Below are positions 1 to 9,402 of a stretch of 64,000 nucleotides of DNA, piece after piece (the stretch's first letter is position 1; each line of letters begins with the position of its first letter). The position numbers were made by a program, and so were the translations under genes. Where the stretch lies: NCBI RefSeq assembly GCF_009827315.1, contig NZ_WTYF01000004.1:1488001-1552000 (forward strand), given 5' to 3'. Below the pieces are notes generated by a model, which saw only the letters and a list, made by a program, of their open reading frames with translations, was not told the DNA's origin and ran no database searches. This DNA comes from Qipengyuania gaetbuli (GTDB taxonomy: Bacteria > Pseudomonadota > Alphaproteobacteria > Sphingomonadales > Sphingomonadaceae).

Positions 1-1134
1 GTGGGCGGCGTCGCGCGCCTTGCTGCGCGCCTCGTCCGTGTCGCTGCCCGTCGCCAGTGCAACGCCCATGCGGCGGTAGGGCCGGCTGGTCGGCTTGGCG
101 AAAATGCGGATGTCGGCACCCTGCGCCATGGCATCGGCAAGGCCTTCGTAGCCGAGCTGGTCGCTATCGCGATCGGCGAGGATGACGGCAGAGGCCGAAG
201 GGCGCGCGAGCATCCGGTCGGGGATCGGCAGGCCGAGTACTGCGCGGGCATGAAGGTCGAATTCGGTGAGGTTCTGGCTGACGAGCGTGACCATCCCCGT
301 GTCATGCGGCCGCGGCGACAGTTCGGAGAAGATGACCTCCTCGCCCCGGACGAAGAACTCCACTCCGAACAGGCCGAAACCGCCCAGATCGTCGACGACC
401 TTGCGCGCCATGTCCTGCGCCTTGGCGATGGCGCTGTCCGACATCGGGGTCGGCTGCCAGCTTTCCTGGTAGTCGCCGCGTTCCTGCCGGTGGCCGATGG
501 GCGGACAGAAGGTGACGCCGCCTGCGTGCCGGACGGTCAGCAGGGTAATCTCGTAATCGAAATCGATGAATTGCTCGACGATCACGCGCTGGCGGTCGCC
601 GCGCATATTGGCGCAGGCATAGTCCCATGCCCCTTCCAGCTCGTCCTCGTCGCGAACCGTGCTCTGGCCCTTGCCCGAAGAGGACATGACCGGCTTGATC
701 ACGCAGGGGAAACCCGTGTGCGCGGCGGCTGCGCGCACTTCGTCGAGGTTCTTGGCGTAGCGGTATTTCGACGTCACGAGGCCGAGTTCGTTTGCCGCAA
801 GGTCGCGGATGGCATCGCGGTTCATGGTCAGCTGGGCTGCACGCGCCGAAGGGACGACGGTAAAGCCTTCGCTTTCCAGTTCGGCCAGCGCCTCGGTGCG
901 GATCGCCTCGATCTCGGGCACGATGTAGTCGGGCCGGTGCTTCTCGGCCACTTCGCGCAGCCGCTCGCCATCGAGCATGGAGAAGACTTCGCGCGCATCG
1001 GCAAGCTGCATGGCCGGCGCATCGTCATAGGCATCGCAGGCGATGACATAGGCGCCGAGCCGCTTGGCAGAGATAACGAACTCGCGCCCCAGCTCGCCCG
1101 AACCGAGAAGCAGAATCCTAGCCGTATGTGCCAT
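1..1134 (-). CDS. purT: Formate-dependent phosphoribosylglycinamide formyltransferase (PurT), 3' end cut by window edge
   Basis: PurT makes formyl-GAR from GAR, formate and ATP in purine synthesis. Reading the minus strand from the ATG at 1134 gives 378 uninterrupted codons that run off position 1. The N-terminus carries the nucleotide-binding GSGELGRE motif, followed by the ATP-grasp segment with SSSGKGQS at about residue 168 and [12 protein letters not shown] near residue 283. The family is about 390 residues, so only a short C-terminal tail should be missing. The start overlaps the end of the upstream methyltransferase gene by 17 bp, which suggests translational coupling. Confidence 0.93.
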   Translation of the reverse strand, partial: MAHTARILLLGSGELGREFVISAKRLGAYVIACDAYDDAPAMQLADAREVFSMLDGERLREVAEKHRPDYIVPEIEAIRTEALAELESEGFTVVPSARAAQLTMNRDAIRDLAANELGLVTSKYRYAKNLDEVRAAAAHTGFPCVIKPVMSSSGKGQSTVRDEDELEGAWDYACANMRGDRQRVIVEQFIDFDYEITLLTVRHAGGVTFCPPIGHRQERGDYQESWQPTPMSDSAIAKAQDMARKVVDDLGGFGLFGVEFFVRGEEVIFSELSPRPHDTGMVTLVSQNLTEFDLHARAVLGLPIPDRMLARPSASAVILADRDSDQLGYEGLADAMAQGADIRIFAKPTSRPYRRMGVALATGSDTDEARSKARDAAH

Positions 1135-1822
1135 TCGGGGTCTCCTGTTTCGATGCGCGAAGTGCGCGGCCCTCCATGCGCCAGATTGCGACCTGCTTTC
1201 CAGCCTCGAATGCGCTTTCGTCGATGACGGCGTCGGGTAGGCGCAGCGAAAATGGCGGCAGCGTCATGTTGAGCGGCCGGTAGCGGAAGGATGCCGGCTG
1301 CTCCTGATTGGCGGTACAACCGGGATAATGCGTCACCAGCAGGAAACGCTGCGCAGCCTGTTCCAGATGTTCCAGCGCCTTGGCAGCATCTTCGAGCGGG
1401 AGATGGTTGAGGCATTCGCGGCACAGCACGAGTTCGGCGCGCGGCAGTTCATCTTCGACAAGGTCGACCACCTCGAAGCCGGTCCGGTCATTACCGTAGC
1501 GCCGGCGGTTCTCGGCGATCAGATCCGGCACGATATCAACGCCGGTATAGTGGCCCGCAAAGCCCAGCGCCGGCTGCCAGTTGTAGTCCCCGCAAGGTGC
1601 ATCGAGGATCGAGAGGACCCCTTCTTGCTCGATCAGGGCAACCAGTCCGCGCCTCAGCTCGCCGGTCGCCGACAAGGTGCTGCCGAAGCCCGACGCGGTT
1701 TCGGGGTTCTGCCAGATACGTTCCTCGTAGATGGCCGAAAAACGCTGCGCCCGCGTCGCGTGGCGACGAAGAAACAGGCGTTCCTTGAACGAGAACCAGA
1801 GGCTGCGCGCCTGCCGGATCAT
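1118..1822 (-). CDS. Class I SAM-dependent methyltransferase, 234 aa
   Basis: The protein has a Rossmann methyltransferase motif [12 protein letters not shown], at about residues 72-82. A motif II-like acidic end follows (YTGVDIV), then a post-I region with CRECLNHL. Such proteins transfer a methyl group from S-adenosylmethionine, but the substrate cannot be read from the sequence. It lies 8 bp behind lysC and overlaps purT by 17 bp, so it is probably transcribed with lysC and purT. The basic N-terminus (residues 1-30) lacks a signal peptide, which points to a cytoplasmic protein. I do not recognise a specific named family member. Confidence 0.85.
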   Translation of the reverse strand: MIRQARSLWFSFKERLFLRRHATRAQRFSAIYEERIWQNPETASGFGSTLSATGELRRGLVALIEQEGVLSILDAPCGDYNWQPALGFAGHYTGVDIVPDLIAENRRRYGNDRTGFEVVDLVEDELPRAELVLCRECLNHLPLEDAAKALEHLEQAAQRFLLVTHYPGCTANQEQPASFRYRPLNMTLPPFSLRLPDAVIDESAFEAGKQVAIWRMEGRALRASKQETPNGTYG

Positions 1823-1830
1823 CGTTTCGA

Positions 1831-3111
1831 TCAGGCGGCTTCGTCCGCCGCGTCGAGGCCATAGGCGGTGTGGAGCACGCGCACGGCGAGTTCGGTCTCG
1901 TCCTCGTCGATCATCACGCTGACCTTGATTTCCGAGGTGGTGATGGCCTGGATGTTGATCCCGCGGTCGGCCAGCGCCTGGAACATGGTCGCGGCGACGC
2001 CCGCGTGGCTCTTCATGCCGACGCCGACGACACTGATCTTGGCGATCTTGCTGTCGGTGATGAGGCGGTTGTAGCCGATCTCGTCACGCTTGTCCTCGAG
2101 CAGCGCCTGCGCGCGGGCAAGGTCCGCCTGGGGCACGGTGAAGGTCACGTCGGTCTCGCCCTTGTCGCGGCCCACGTTCTGGATGATCATGTCGACGTTG
2201 ATGCCGGCCTTGGCCAGCGGGTCGAAGATATGGGCAACCGCGCCAGGCTTGTCGGGCACGCGGGTGAGGATCACCTTGGCCTCGTTCTTGTCGTGTGCGA
2301 TGCCGGTCACGTGCTGGCGTTCCATTTCGCCCTTCTCCACCAGTTCGTTCATTTCCTCTTCCGACACGATCATCGTGCCCGGAAGCTCGTCTGCAGGGAT
2401 GGCGTCGTCGCCCACGAAGCTGGAAAGGACCTGCACGCGCACGCCTTCCTTCATCGCGAGGCCGACGGAGCGCGTCTGGAGCACCTTGGCCCCCACGCTC
2501 GCCAGTTCGAGCATTTCTTCGTAGGTCACCGCCTTCAGCTTCCTCGCCTTGGCGACGATACGGGGGTCGGTGGTGTAGACGCCGTCGACGTCGGTATAGA
2601 TGTCGCAGCGATCCGCCTTCACCGCCGCTGCCACGGCCACCGCCGAGGTGTCCGATCCGCCGCGACCCAGCGTGGTCACCCGGCCGGTTTCGGCAAGGCC
2701 CTGGAAGCCGGGAATGACGGCAATCTCGCCGCGCTCCATCGAGGCAATGACCTCGTCCGCGTCGATACCCTCGATGCGCGCCTTGGCATGCGCCTCAATG
2801 GTGCGGATCGGCAGTTGCCAGCCTAGCCAGCTGCGCGCCTTGCAGCCGAGCGACTGAAGCGTGAGCGCGAGCAGGCCGCTCGTCACCTGTTCGCCGCTGG
2901 CGACGACCACGTCGTATTCGGCCGGGTCGTAGAGCGCGTTCGCCTCGCGGCAGAAGTTCACTAGCCGGTCGGTCTCGCCCGCCATCGCGCTGACGACCAC
3001 CGCGACCTGGTTGCCGCCCGCCGCCTGCTTGCGCACGAGATTGGCCACGCGCCGGATGCGTTCGGTCCCCGCCATGGAGGTGCCGCCGAATTTCATCACG
3101 ATACGGGCCAA
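1831..3111 (-). CDS. lysC: Aspartate kinase
   Basis: LysC phosphorylates aspartate, the first step towards lysine, threonine and methionine. The 426-residue protein starts with the kinase signature KFGGTSMAG and carries the GRGGSDTSA segment. Two C-terminal ACT domains for feedback control follow, with repeats near [14 protein letters not shown] and KISVVGVGM. The length is typical of monofunctional aspartate kinases. The chosen start is a TTG at 3111, preceded by GGAG at 9 bp spacing; an ATG at 3096 would remove five residues. It is divergent from ubiG across 52 bp and heads a minus-strand run with the methyltransferase and purT. Confidence 0.95.
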   Translation of the reverse strand: MARIVMKFGGTSMAGTERIRRVANLVRKQAAGGNQVAVVVSAMAGETDRLVNFCREANALYDPAEYDVVVASGEQVTSGLLALTLQSLGCKARSWLGWQLPIRTIEAHAKARIEGIDADEVIASMERGEIAVIPGFQGLAETGRVTTLGRGGSDTSAVAVAAAVKADRCDIYTDVDGVYTTDPRIVAKARKLKAVTYEEMLELASVGAKVLQTRSVGLAMKEGVRVQVLSSFVGDDAIPADELPGTMIVSEEEMNELVEKGEMERQHVTGIAHDKNEAKVILTRVPDKPGAVAHIFDPLAKAGINVDMIIQNVGRDKGETDVTFTVPQADLARAQALLEDKRDEIGYNRLITDSKIAKISVVGVGMKSHAGVAATMFQALADRGINIQAITTSEIKVSVMIDEDETELAVRVLHTAYGLDAADEAA

Positions 3112-3163
3112 GCCGATAGTCTCCGTGCTGGAATGCTCGAGAACAGGCTGCTAGCCACCCCTC

Positions 3164-3922
3164 ATGAGCGATGCAACAACCGTCACGCCAAGCAATACTT
3201 CAGGCGGCCAAACGATCCGGCCCGAAGAGGCCGCCCATTTCGGCAAGCTGGCGAAGGACTGGTGGGACCCGAAGGGGTCTTCCGCCATGCTCCACAAGCT
3301 CAATCCCGTGCGCCTCGGCTTCCTGCGCGAGGCGATCGACATCCACTGGGCAGGCGACGTGCGCAACACCCGCCCGCTTGCCGGCAAGAGCGCGCTCGAC
3401 GTCGGCTGCGGCGCGGGCCTCCTGTGCGAGCCGCTGGCGCGCATGGGAGCGGCAGTAACCGGCGTCGATGCCGCGCCCGAGAACGTGGCCGCCGCTGCAA
3501 TCCATGCCGAAGGCGTGGGCCTCGACATCCGCTACATAGCCGGCGAGATCGGCCAGCAGGACCTGGGGGCCTTCGATCTCGTCACCTCGATGGAGGTGGT
3601 GGAACACGTCGCGGACAAGCGCGCCTTCCTCGCCCAGCTTGCCGCCCGGCTCGCCCCCGGCGGACTGATGGTGCTGTCCACCCCCAACCGCACCCCGCAA
3701 TCGCGCCTCCTCATGATCGGGGCGGCGGAAGGTGTCGGGCTCATCCCCAAGGGCACCCATCACTGGGACGATTTCGTCACGCCAGAGGAACTCGCCGACC
3801 TGCTGGAGAGCGTCGGCCTCGTCATGGGCGAACCGCGCGGCATCGCCTTTTCGCCGATGAAGGGCCTGCACCTGTCGGCCGACCTCTCGCTCAATTACAT
3901 CGTGACCGCGCGCGCGGCCTAG
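3164..3922 (+). CDS. ubiG: Bifunctional ubiquinone O-methyltransferase UbiG
   Basis: UbiG performs both O-methylations of ubiquinone synthesis, using SAM. The 252-residue protein has a SAM motif I, ALDVGCGAGLL, near residues 73-83. It also has the family segments HFGKLAKDWWDP at the N-terminus and STPNRTPQSRL, plus a conserved PKGTHHWDDF loop. The start ATG is followed by a low-complexity Ser/Thr stretch before homology begins. The gene is divergent from lysC and its stop overlaps the convergent deaminase gene by 4 bp. The ubiE and ubiB genes of the same pathway lie near 12.1-14.4 kb. Confidence 0.95.
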   Translation: MSDATTVTPSNTSGGQTIRPEEAAHFGKLAKDWWDPKGSSAMLHKLNPVRLGFLREAIDIHWAGDVRNTRPLAGKSALDVGCGAGLLCEPLARMGAAVTGVDAAPENVAAAAIHAEGVGLDIRYIAGEIGQQDLGAFDLVTSMEVVEHVADKRAFLAQLAARLAPGGLMVLSTPNRTPQSRLLMIGAAEGVGLIPKGTHHWDDFVTPEELADLLESVGLVMGEPRGIAFSPMKGLHLSADLSLNYIVTARAA

Positions 3923-4410
3923 TCGTTGGCCTGGCCTTCCTCGGGCACCTCATCCCAGGGGCGGTAGTAGAGTTCGGCGCATTCCCCGGCCAGCACGCCG
4001 CCGACCAGTTCGAGATCGTCCTTGTAGGCATCGGCCACGAAGTCGAGCGTCGAGAGATGGCGGTCCTCGAAGTACATTTCGTGCACCTCTCCGCGGCCCG
4101 CGCCGTAGACGATGCGGCTCACCCCCGCCCAGATGCTGGCGAAGGTGCACATGCCGCAGGGCTGGAGCGTGGAATAGAGCGTCGCACCCTCGATCCGCAT
4201 GTCGCCATGCGCCTTGCCGGCCGCGCGCAGCGTTACCACTTCGGCATGGGCCGTGGCATCCCAGCATTCGGCGGTCCGGTTGACCCCGCGGGCAACCTCC
4301 TTGCCATCAAGCACCAGGATGGCGGCAATCGGCGTATCGGCGGGATCGGTGCCCTTTTCCGCCACCGCATGATCGCGCGCGGCGCGTATCCAGTCCTCGT
4401 CGCTCTTCAT
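3919..4410 (-). CDS. Nucleoside/cytidine-type zinc deaminase
   Basis: This is a 163-residue member of the CMP/dCMP deaminase fold (TadA/guanine deaminase-like). Zinc ligands and the catalytic Glu are visible: HAE at residues 55-57, then PCGMC about 27 residues later. The substrate is not certain. The C-terminal half lacks the tRNA-binding signature of TadA, so a free nucleoside or base substrate is more likely. I chose the ATG at 4410; a TTG at 4425 would add MRAFI without a better ribosome site. The stop overlaps ubiG by 4 bp tail to tail. Confidence 0.85.
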   Translation of the reverse strand: MKSDEDWIRAARDHAVAEKGTDPADTPIAAILVLDGKEVARGVNRTAECWDATAHAEVVTLRAAGKAHGDMRIEGATLYSTLQPCGMCTFASIWAGVSRIVYGAGRGEVHEMYFEDRHLSTLDFVADAYKDDLELVGGVLAGECAELYYRPWDEVPEEGQAND

Positions 4411-4476
4411 GATGAAGGCCCGCAAACCACGGGTGTTAACCGGCTATTGAGGATACCTGCGTATGCTAACCCGGTC

Positions 4477-4644
4477 ATGCTCAAGAAGCTTCTCCTGTGC
4501 GCCGCGATCGCCCTGGGCCTGCTTTACGGGTCCGGCAGCAATCTGGGCGCCGTCAAACGGCAGATCACCAGCGCCGCCAACGACAATGCGCGCGCCGTGA
4601 CGCAGGGTGACAATGGCGACTGGGGCAACGAGAGCGGTTACTGA
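4477..4644 (+). CDS. Small exported or membrane-anchored hypothetical protein, 55 aa
   Basis: This short gene begins MLKKLLLCAAIALGLL, a clear signal peptide or single membrane segment. A polar tail follows, rich in Asn, Gly and Asp (SAANDNARAVTQGDNGDW). It is divergent from the deaminase and its stop overlaps the convergent YffB-like gene by 7 bp. No known family is recognised. The coding call rests on the well-formed signal segment and on the fit between its two neighbours. There is no strong Shine-Dalgarno sequence. Confidence 0.6.
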   Translation: MLKKLLLCAAIALGLLYGSGSNLGAVKRQITSAANDNARAVTQGDNGDWGNESGY

Positions 4645-4985
4645 AGCGCCGCTGCCCAATCGCCTTGCGAGAAGCCAACCAGCAGCCCGCCATCGTGTTC
4701 CACGACGGGTCGCTTGATCATGCTGGGATGCTCCACCATCAGCGCGATCGCGCGGTCCCGGTCGATGCCGTCTTTCTGCTCGTCGGGTAGCTTGCGGAAA
4801 GTCGTGCCGCGCCGGTTGAGCAGCACTTCCCACCCCGCCGCATCGACCCACTGCGCAAGACGGGCAGGATCGGCCCCTTCTTTCTTGTAGTCGTGGAAGA
4901 CGTAGTCGATGCCCGCCTCCTCCAGCCACTTGCGGGCCTTCTTGACGGTGTCGCAATTGGGAATGCCGTAGAGCTGGATGGTCAT
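4638..4985 (-). CDS. ArsC/Spx-family reductase (YffB-like)
   Basis: This 115-residue thioredoxin-fold protein of the ArsC/Spx family has the signature YGIPNCDTVKKARKWL with a single Cys at residue 11. The RRGTTFRKL and MIKRPVV segments seen in YffB-type members are also present. The family includes arsenate reductases and redox regulators. With no arsenic genes nearby, and only one Cys at the active position, arsenate resistance is not the obvious role. It lies downstream of ruvC on the same strand, separated by 119 bp of non-coding DNA that contains a short TGGAACAC direct repeat. Confidence 0.88.
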   Translation of the reverse strand: MTIQLYGIPNCDTVKKARKWLEEAGIDYVFHDYKKEGADPARLAQWVDAAGWEVLLNRRGTTFRKLPDEQKDGIDRDRAIALMVEHPSMIKRPVVEHDGGLLVGFSQGDWAAALQ

Positions 4986-5104
4986 AAGCCCCTTCCTACA
5001 GGGTGGAACACTTGGAACACGGTCCAGGACGAAAATCCCTTGGACCCGGAAAACCGCCCGTTTCCGGCCATTCCGGGCCGTTCAGGGGCGATTGCGGCGC
5101 CTGC

Positions 5105-5587
5105 CTAACGCGAGGTCGGCGTGTAGGAAAGATGCGCGTCCGCTATAGCCACGGCGAGCGCATCGGCTGCATCGGCCCCGGTGATCTGCGCGCCGGGCAG
5201 CAGCACCTTTAGCATGGCCTGAACCTGCGCCTTTTCGGCCCCGCCGGTGCCCACGACCGCCTTCTTGACCAGCCGCGCGGCATGTTCGTTTACCGCCAGA
5301 CCTGCCGCCCCGCAGGCCGCCAGAACGCAGCCGCGGGCCTGCGCCAGCTTGAGCGTCGATTGCGGGTTCTTGTTGAGGAACACTTCTTCCGCCGCCGCGC
5401 GGTCGGGCCGGTAGTCCGCGATCACGCCTGCCAGCGCCGCCTGCAGCGCGGCAAGCCGCTGGGCCATAGGCGCCTTCGCATCGGTCGGCACCTGCCCGTT
5501 GGCGATGTGCGAAATGCGGCTGCCCTCGGCCCGGATCACGCCCCAGCCGGTGCAGGAAAGCGAAGGGTCGAGGCCGAGGATCAGCAC
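5105..5587 (-). CDS. ruvC: Crossover junction endodeoxyribonuclease RuvC
   Basis: RuvC resolves Holliday junctions by paired cuts within the RuvABC complex. The 160-residue protein shows the acidic catalytic residues: Asp7 (LILGLDPS), Glu67 (AAEEVFLNKNP), and Asp139 and Asp142 in the C-terminal DAADALAVAIAD. Length is normal. The ruvA and ruvB genes are not in the window. It is 10 bp behind a DUF3147 gene and follows yebC, a frequent neighbour of ruvC in bacteria. Confidence 0.95.
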   Translation of the reverse strand: MLILGLDPSLSCTGWGVIRAEGSRISHIANGQVPTDAKAPMAQRLAALQAALAGVIADYRPDRAAAEEVFLNKNPQSTLKLAQARGCVLAACGAAGLAVNEHAARLVKKAVVGTGGAEKAQVQAMLKVLLPGAQITGADAADALAVAIADAHLSYTPTSR

Positions 5588-5597
5588 GCGCGGGCCG

Positions 5598-5924
5598 TCA
5601 CAGCTTGAGGCCGAGGCGCCGCCCCAGCTGGATCATCGCGAAATAGAGCACGACGGTAAGGATGCAGCCGGCTGCCAGCGCGACCCAGAAATTGTCGCCC
5701 TGCCGCAGCATCAGCGGGATCGCGAGGAACATCGGCAGGCTGGGCAGGACGTACCAGAAGGTCGCCTGCGCATGCACTGCCATGTTCTCCGCGTCGGGTC
5801 GCTCGAACCATAGGAAGATCATGCCCAGCACCGAGACCAGCGGGAGCGAGGCGATGATCGCTGCCGTTGCCGGCAGGCGGCGCCCGACCTCGGCGATCGC
5901 CGCGATCATCACGCCGGCCAGCAC
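5598..5924 (-). CDS. DUF3147 family inner-membrane protein
   Basis: This is a small hydrophobic protein of about four membrane segments with the family pattern IIASLPLVSVLGMIFLW. Its function is unknown. The GTG at 5924 gives 108 residues but has no ribosome site. The frame stays open upstream to a CTG at 5951, which adds SWSFIAKA. That CTG overlaps the yebC stop TGA and has GGAG 8 bp before it, so the real start may be CTG at 5951 (117 residues). It is sandwiched between yebC and ruvC and very likely co-transcribed with them. Confidence 0.8.
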   Translation of the reverse strand: MLAGVMIAAIAEVGRRLPATAAIIASLPLVSVLGMIFLWFERPDAENMAVHAQATFWYVLPSLPMFLAIPLMLRQGDNFWVALAAGCILTVVLYFAMIQLGRRLGLKL

Positions 5925-5947
5925 GGCCTTGGCGATGAAGCTCCAGC

Positions 5948-6691
5948 TCAGCCGAGCTTCTCCATGATCTCGTCCGAGATCTCGTAATTGCCCCAGACGG
6001 TCTGCACATCGTCATCGTCGTCGAGCGCATCGACCAGCTTCAGGAGGGTGCCGGCGCTGCCTTCGTCCATGTCGACAGTGATGTTGGGCTTCCACGCGAG
6101 CTTGACGTTTTCCGCCTCGCCCAGCGCCTTTTCGAGGTCCGTTGCGACCTGGTGGAGATCGTCGGCGGCGGTCCAGATGGTGTGGCCGTCCTCGCTGCTT
6201 TCCACGTCCTGCGCACCGGCTTCGATGGCGGCTTCGAGGACCTTTTCCTCGTCGCCCGCGCTCGCCGGGTACTCGATCAGGCCGAGGCGTTCGAACCCGT
6301 GCTGCACGCTGCCTTCGGTACCGAGGTTGCCGCCGTTCTTGCTGAAAGCGGTGCGCACGGCAGTGGCGGTGCGGTTGCGGTTGTCGGTCAGCGCTTCGAC
6401 GATCAGGGCGACGCCTGCCGGGCCGTAGCCTTCGTAGCGCACTTCCTCGTAGTTCTCGCCGTCATTGGCCGATGCCTTGTCGATCGCGCGCTGGATATTG
6501 TCCTTGGGCATCGACTGGGCCTTGGCGGCGTTCACTGCCAGGCGCAGGCGCGGGTTCATGTCCGGGTCGGGCATGCCCATCTTCGCGGCCACGGTGATTT
6601 CGCGGCTGAGCTTCGAAAACAGGTTGGAGCGCTTCTTGTCCTGCGCACCCTTGCGATGCATGATGTTCTTGAATTTGGAATGGCCGGCCAT
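5948..6691 (-). CDS. YebC/PmpR family translational or transcriptional regulator
   Basis: This 247-residue protein starts [15 protein letters not shown], the invariant N-terminus of the YebC/TACO1 family. The family pattern continues with [23 protein letters not shown] and YEGYGPAG. Family members bind DNA as regulators or relieve ribosome stalling at proline tracts. The reading frame is open further upstream, but the conserved start fixes the ATG at 6691. The gene heads a minus-strand run yebC - DUF3147 - ruvC, a common arrangement. Confidence 0.93.
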   Translation of the reverse strand: MAGHSKFKNIMHRKGAQDKKRSNLFSKLSREITVAAKMGMPDPDMNPRLRLAVNAAKAQSMPKDNIQRAIDKASANDGENYEEVRYEGYGPAGVALIVEALTDNRNRTATAVRTAFSKNGGNLGTEGSVQHGFERLGLIEYPASAGDEEKVLEAAIEAGAQDVESSEDGHTIWTAADDLHQVATDLEKALGEAENVKLAWKPNITVDMDEGSAGTLLKLVDALDDDDDVQTVWGNYEISDEIMEKLG

Positions 6692-6934
6692 GGCTGACGA
6701 TCTGCCTTGCTTGGGAATGGGTTGAATCGCCGCGTCCCTTAGCCCTTGTCGCACCGCGCCGACAAGCCTTGCGGACAGGCACATCATTTGTGAATCCGCC
6801 TATTCAATGCCGGTTCATGGCCAAAGCTGTACAAGTCATGACATTCGCTGGCAGATTGTCTTGGGGAAAGGGCAGGCTGCACCATGAAAACCAAATCGTG
6901 TAAGCTCATCGCCAAGACGCGAAAGGACCGAGCC

Positions 6935-7627
6935 ATGACTACCCGCAAGCAGGGTTTGGGGCGCACGCTCAAGCTGGCCTCCGTACCCGTAATCCTCGCA
7001 AGCCTTGCCGCCTGCGCCACGCCGTTCAAGGCCGACGTGACCCGCTTCGAAACGCAGCTTCCCGCCCCCACGGGCGAGAGCTTCTTCGTGGTGGCGGACG
7101 ATCCGGCACTGGCCGGCGGTCTCGAATTTTCCATGTACGCCGACCAGGTCGAAGCGCAGATGGAGCGTCTCGGCTATGCGCAGGCCGCATCGGCCGATGC
7201 CGCCACCCTGCTGGTCCGGTTCGACTACGGCGTCGATAAGGGCCGCGAACGCGTGCGCACCACCGGCTTTGCCGACCCGTTCTACGACCCGTGGTACGGC
7301 TATCGCGGCTACTACGGCTCGCGCTACTATCGCACCCGCGCGGGCTTCTACCGGCCGCGCTATCTCGGCAGCCGCTGGGGCTTCGGCTTCTACGACCCGT
7401 GGTTCGGCAGCCCCGAGGTGACCAGCTACACCGTCTATACCAGCGGCATCGACATGAAGATCGACCGCGCCGCGACGGGCGAGCGGCTGTTCGAAGGCAA
7501 GGCGCAGGCCCTGTCGACCTCGAACCGCCTGCAGTACCTGGTGCCGAACCTGGTCGAGGCCATGTTCACCGACTTCCCCGGCAATTCGGGCGAAACGGTG
7601 CGCATCTCGATCAAGCCGGAAAAGTAA
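6935..7627 (+). CDS. DUF4136 domain-containing lipoprotein
   Basis: The protein has a basic N-terminus, a hydrophobic segment and a lipobox (SLAAC, Cys27), so it should be lipid-anchored in the periplasm or outer membrane. The mature part matches DUF4136: a DVTRFETQLP start, a middle rich in Tyr, Arg and Gly (about residues 95-150), and a C-terminal ALSTSNRLQYLVPNLVEAMF segment. Its function is unknown. The ATG at 6935 has AGGA 7 bp before it; an upstream ATG at 6884 in the same frame lacks this. A strong terminator follows. Confidence 0.85.
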   Translation: MTTRKQGLGRTLKLASVPVILASLAACATPFKADVTRFETQLPAPTGESFFVVADDPALAGGLEFSMYADQVEAQMERLGYAQAASADAATLLVRFDYGVDKGRERVRTTGFADPFYDPWYGYRGYYGSRYYRTRAGFYRPRYLGSRWGFGFYDPWFGSPEVTSYTVYTSGIDMKIDRAATGERLFEGKAQALSTSNRLQYLVPNLVEAMFTDFPGNSGETVRISIKPEK

Positions 7628-7683
7628 CAGTCCGCCGCTCCATTTGAGCGGACCGGTATCGCCTCCCCGACGGGAGGCACACG

Positions 7684-7713
7684 AAGGGCGGCCATGGATC
7701 GGGCCGCCCTTTT
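7684..7713 (+). terminator. Intrinsic terminator after the DUF4136 lipoprotein gene
   Basis: A perfect 10-bp stem, AAGGGCGGCC at 7684-7693 paired with GGCCGCCCTT at 7702-7711, closes an 8-base loop and runs into TTTT. It lies between two convergent genes and may stop transcripts from both sides, but the T run favours the plus strand. Confidence 0.85.
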
Positions 7714-7723
7714 CGTATCCCCT

Positions 7724-8719
7724 TCAGCCGCGCGCCGCGATCCGGTGGGCAGCGGCGATAGAGGCGGTGAACAAGACGGCTTCGAAGAGGATGGTCCCCG
7801 TGCCGAGCGCGGGCGAACCCAGACCGTCGAGCAGTAGGCGCGAATCGGGAAAGCGGCCCTGCAGTTCGTAAAGGCTTCCGGCAAACAGGCGCCCACCGGC
7901 AATCGCGATGAGCGCACCTGCCGCAAGGCCGGCGGCGAGCGTGCCTGCCGATCTGGCGACAACGCTGGCCCGTGACCGCACGAGTGCCGCGCCCGTACCG
8001 GTGGCCAGCCCCAGCACCAATCCTTCGAACAGACCTGTGACCTGCCCCAGCGACTGGCCCGTCAGCAAGGCCACCCCGTCGAGGCTTAGCACCTTGCCGA
8101 AACCGCCGACGACGAGGCCGCCCAGCCCCGCCCCCGCGACCAGCCAGAGCGATTTTTCAGGCCGCAGCATACGCGCGGCTGCCATGCCCAGCCCGATGCC
8201 CGCCCCGCCCAGCACGCCGAGGCACGCTGCCAGAAGTGCGAGGAGCAGCGCCGCCTGTCCGCTCCCGCTCGCCGCGATACCGTAGACAAGGCCGCCGATC
8301 ATGCCCGCTGCCCCGCCGCCCAGCGTCGTCGCCCCGGCGAGGCGGCCGGCATCGCTGCGTGCCGCGGTCGGCGCGGGTCGCCGATGCGACGGTGCGCCTT
8401 CATCGACCTCGCACAGGAAGCGGTAGCCGTGCTTGGGCACAGTCTGGATGAAGCGCGGGGCCGAAGCCTCGTCCTCTAGCGCGCGGCGCAGCGTGCGTAC
8501 GCACTGGGTCAGCGCCTCGTCGGTCACGGGGATGCCCTGCCAGACCTCGTCCATGAAGCGGTCCTTGGTGACGAGCGCGCCGCGCGCCTCGACCAGCAGG
8601 ACCAGCGCGTCGAAATAGCGGCTGCCCAGTTCCACCGGCTCGCCCGCGCGCGCCAGCCGGCGGTTCGCCAGGTCGAGCGTGAAAGCGTCGAACCGCAGGA
8701 TGTCACGTTTGTCTCCCAT
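7724..8719 (-). CDS. Membrane-anchored winged-helix transcriptional regulator (ToxR/CadC-like)
   Basis: Residues 1-105 form an OmpR-type winged-helix DNA-binding domain with the pattern LGSRYFDALVLLVEARG, VTDEALTQCVRTLRRAL and FIQTVPKHGYRFL. After a proline-rich linker the rest (about residues 130-330) is a run of hydrophobic, Gly- and Ala-rich membrane segments with no recognisable sensor domain. There is no receiver domain, so it acts as a one-component membrane regulator. The ATG at 8719 begins the domain; an ATG at 8749 adds ten residues. It is divergent from a small membrane protein gene (8844) that it may control. Confidence 0.85.
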   Translation of the reverse strand: MGDKRDILRFDAFTLDLANRRLARAGEPVELGSRYFDALVLLVEARGALVTKDRFMDEVWQGIPVTDEALTQCVRTLRRALEDEASAPRFIQTVPKHGYRFLCEVDEGAPSHRRPAPTAARSDAGRLAGATTLGGGAAGMIGGLVYGIAASGSGQAALLLALLAACLGVLGGAGIGLGMAAARMLRPEKSLWLVAGAGLGGLVVGGFGKVLSLDGVALLTGQSLGQVTGLFEGLVLGLATGTGAALVRSRASVVARSAGTLAAGLAAGALIAIAGGRLFAGSLYELQGRFPDSRLLLDGLGSPALGTGTILFEAVLFTASIAAAHRIAARG

Positions 8720-8843
8720 CGCCAGACGCTTAGGCGATGGGGCAGGCATGATGAAGGGTTTCAGTGATTGCTCACGAATTGCTCATGCCGCTCATCACCG
8801 TTTCGGGCAGGCCGCAGTCATTGCTACACAAGGACCAACGACC

Positions 8844-9398
8844 ATGACCCAAGAAACGATTAAGAGCCGCGGCTGGCTGAACGGCTGGCGCATTGCCGGA
8901 TGGGGCGCGCTGCTGGCGCTGCTCGCCCTGCCCGCCATCGCTATGCAATTCACCGCAGAGGTCCAGTGGACGCCAATGGACTTCGTGTTCGCAGGCGTCC
9001 TGCTCACCGCGCTCGGCACGGGTTTCGAGCTGGCGGTCCGGTTCGGCGGGGCGGGTGCCAAGGGGATCGGCATGGCGATTGCCTCGCTCGCGGGCTTCCT
9101 CACTGTCTGGGCCAATGCCGCGGTGGGCTTCATCGGGCACGAGGGCGAGCTGGTGAATGCAGGCTTCACGCTGCTGGTGGTCGCCGGCGCGCTCGTCAGC
9201 CTTGCCGTGTGGTTCCGCCCTTCGGTGATGCGCTGGATCATGGGCGCGATTGCGCTGGGCCAGCCGTTGCTGGGCGTGGCCGCGCTATGGATGATGCCGG
9301 GCCACGCGGTCGAATGGGGCATCCTGGTGATTTTCGCAGGGCTGTGGGGCGCAGCGGCGCTGTGCTTCCACCGCGCGCACCTGCGCACGGCAGGATAA
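8844..9398 (+). CDS. Hypothetical membrane protein, 184 aa
   Basis: The protein has about six predicted membrane helices starting at residue 16 (GWGALLALLALPAIAM) and ending near residue 178. Loops are short and there is no catalytic motif. The ATG at 8844 is preceded by AAGGA at 8830-8834. It is divergent from the membrane-bound winged-helix regulator, with 124 bp between the two starts, and its stop is 4 bp from the convergent dut gene. No family is recognised; the genomic pairing suggests it may be a target or partner of that regulator. Confidence 0.75.
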   Translation: MTQETIKSRGWLNGWRIAGWGALLALLALPAIAMQFTAEVQWTPMDFVFAGVLLTALGTGFELAVRFGGAGAKGIGMAIASLAGFLTVWANAAVGFIGHEGELVNAGFTLLVVAGALVSLAVWFRPSVMRWIMGAIALGQPLLGVAALWMMPGHAVEWGILVIFAGLWGAAALCFHRAHLRTAG

Positions 9399-9402
9399 GC
9401 CG

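Noticed and set aside
5003..5020. Short direct repeat TGGAACACTTGGAACAC downstream of ruvC.
   Set aside because: Only two short copies, no dyad or gene link visible; likely chance or a scattered genomic repeat.
6784..7134. Minus-strand frame opposite the DUF4136 gene start.
   Set aside because: It overlaps the true signal peptide region antisense and shows no recognisable protein features.
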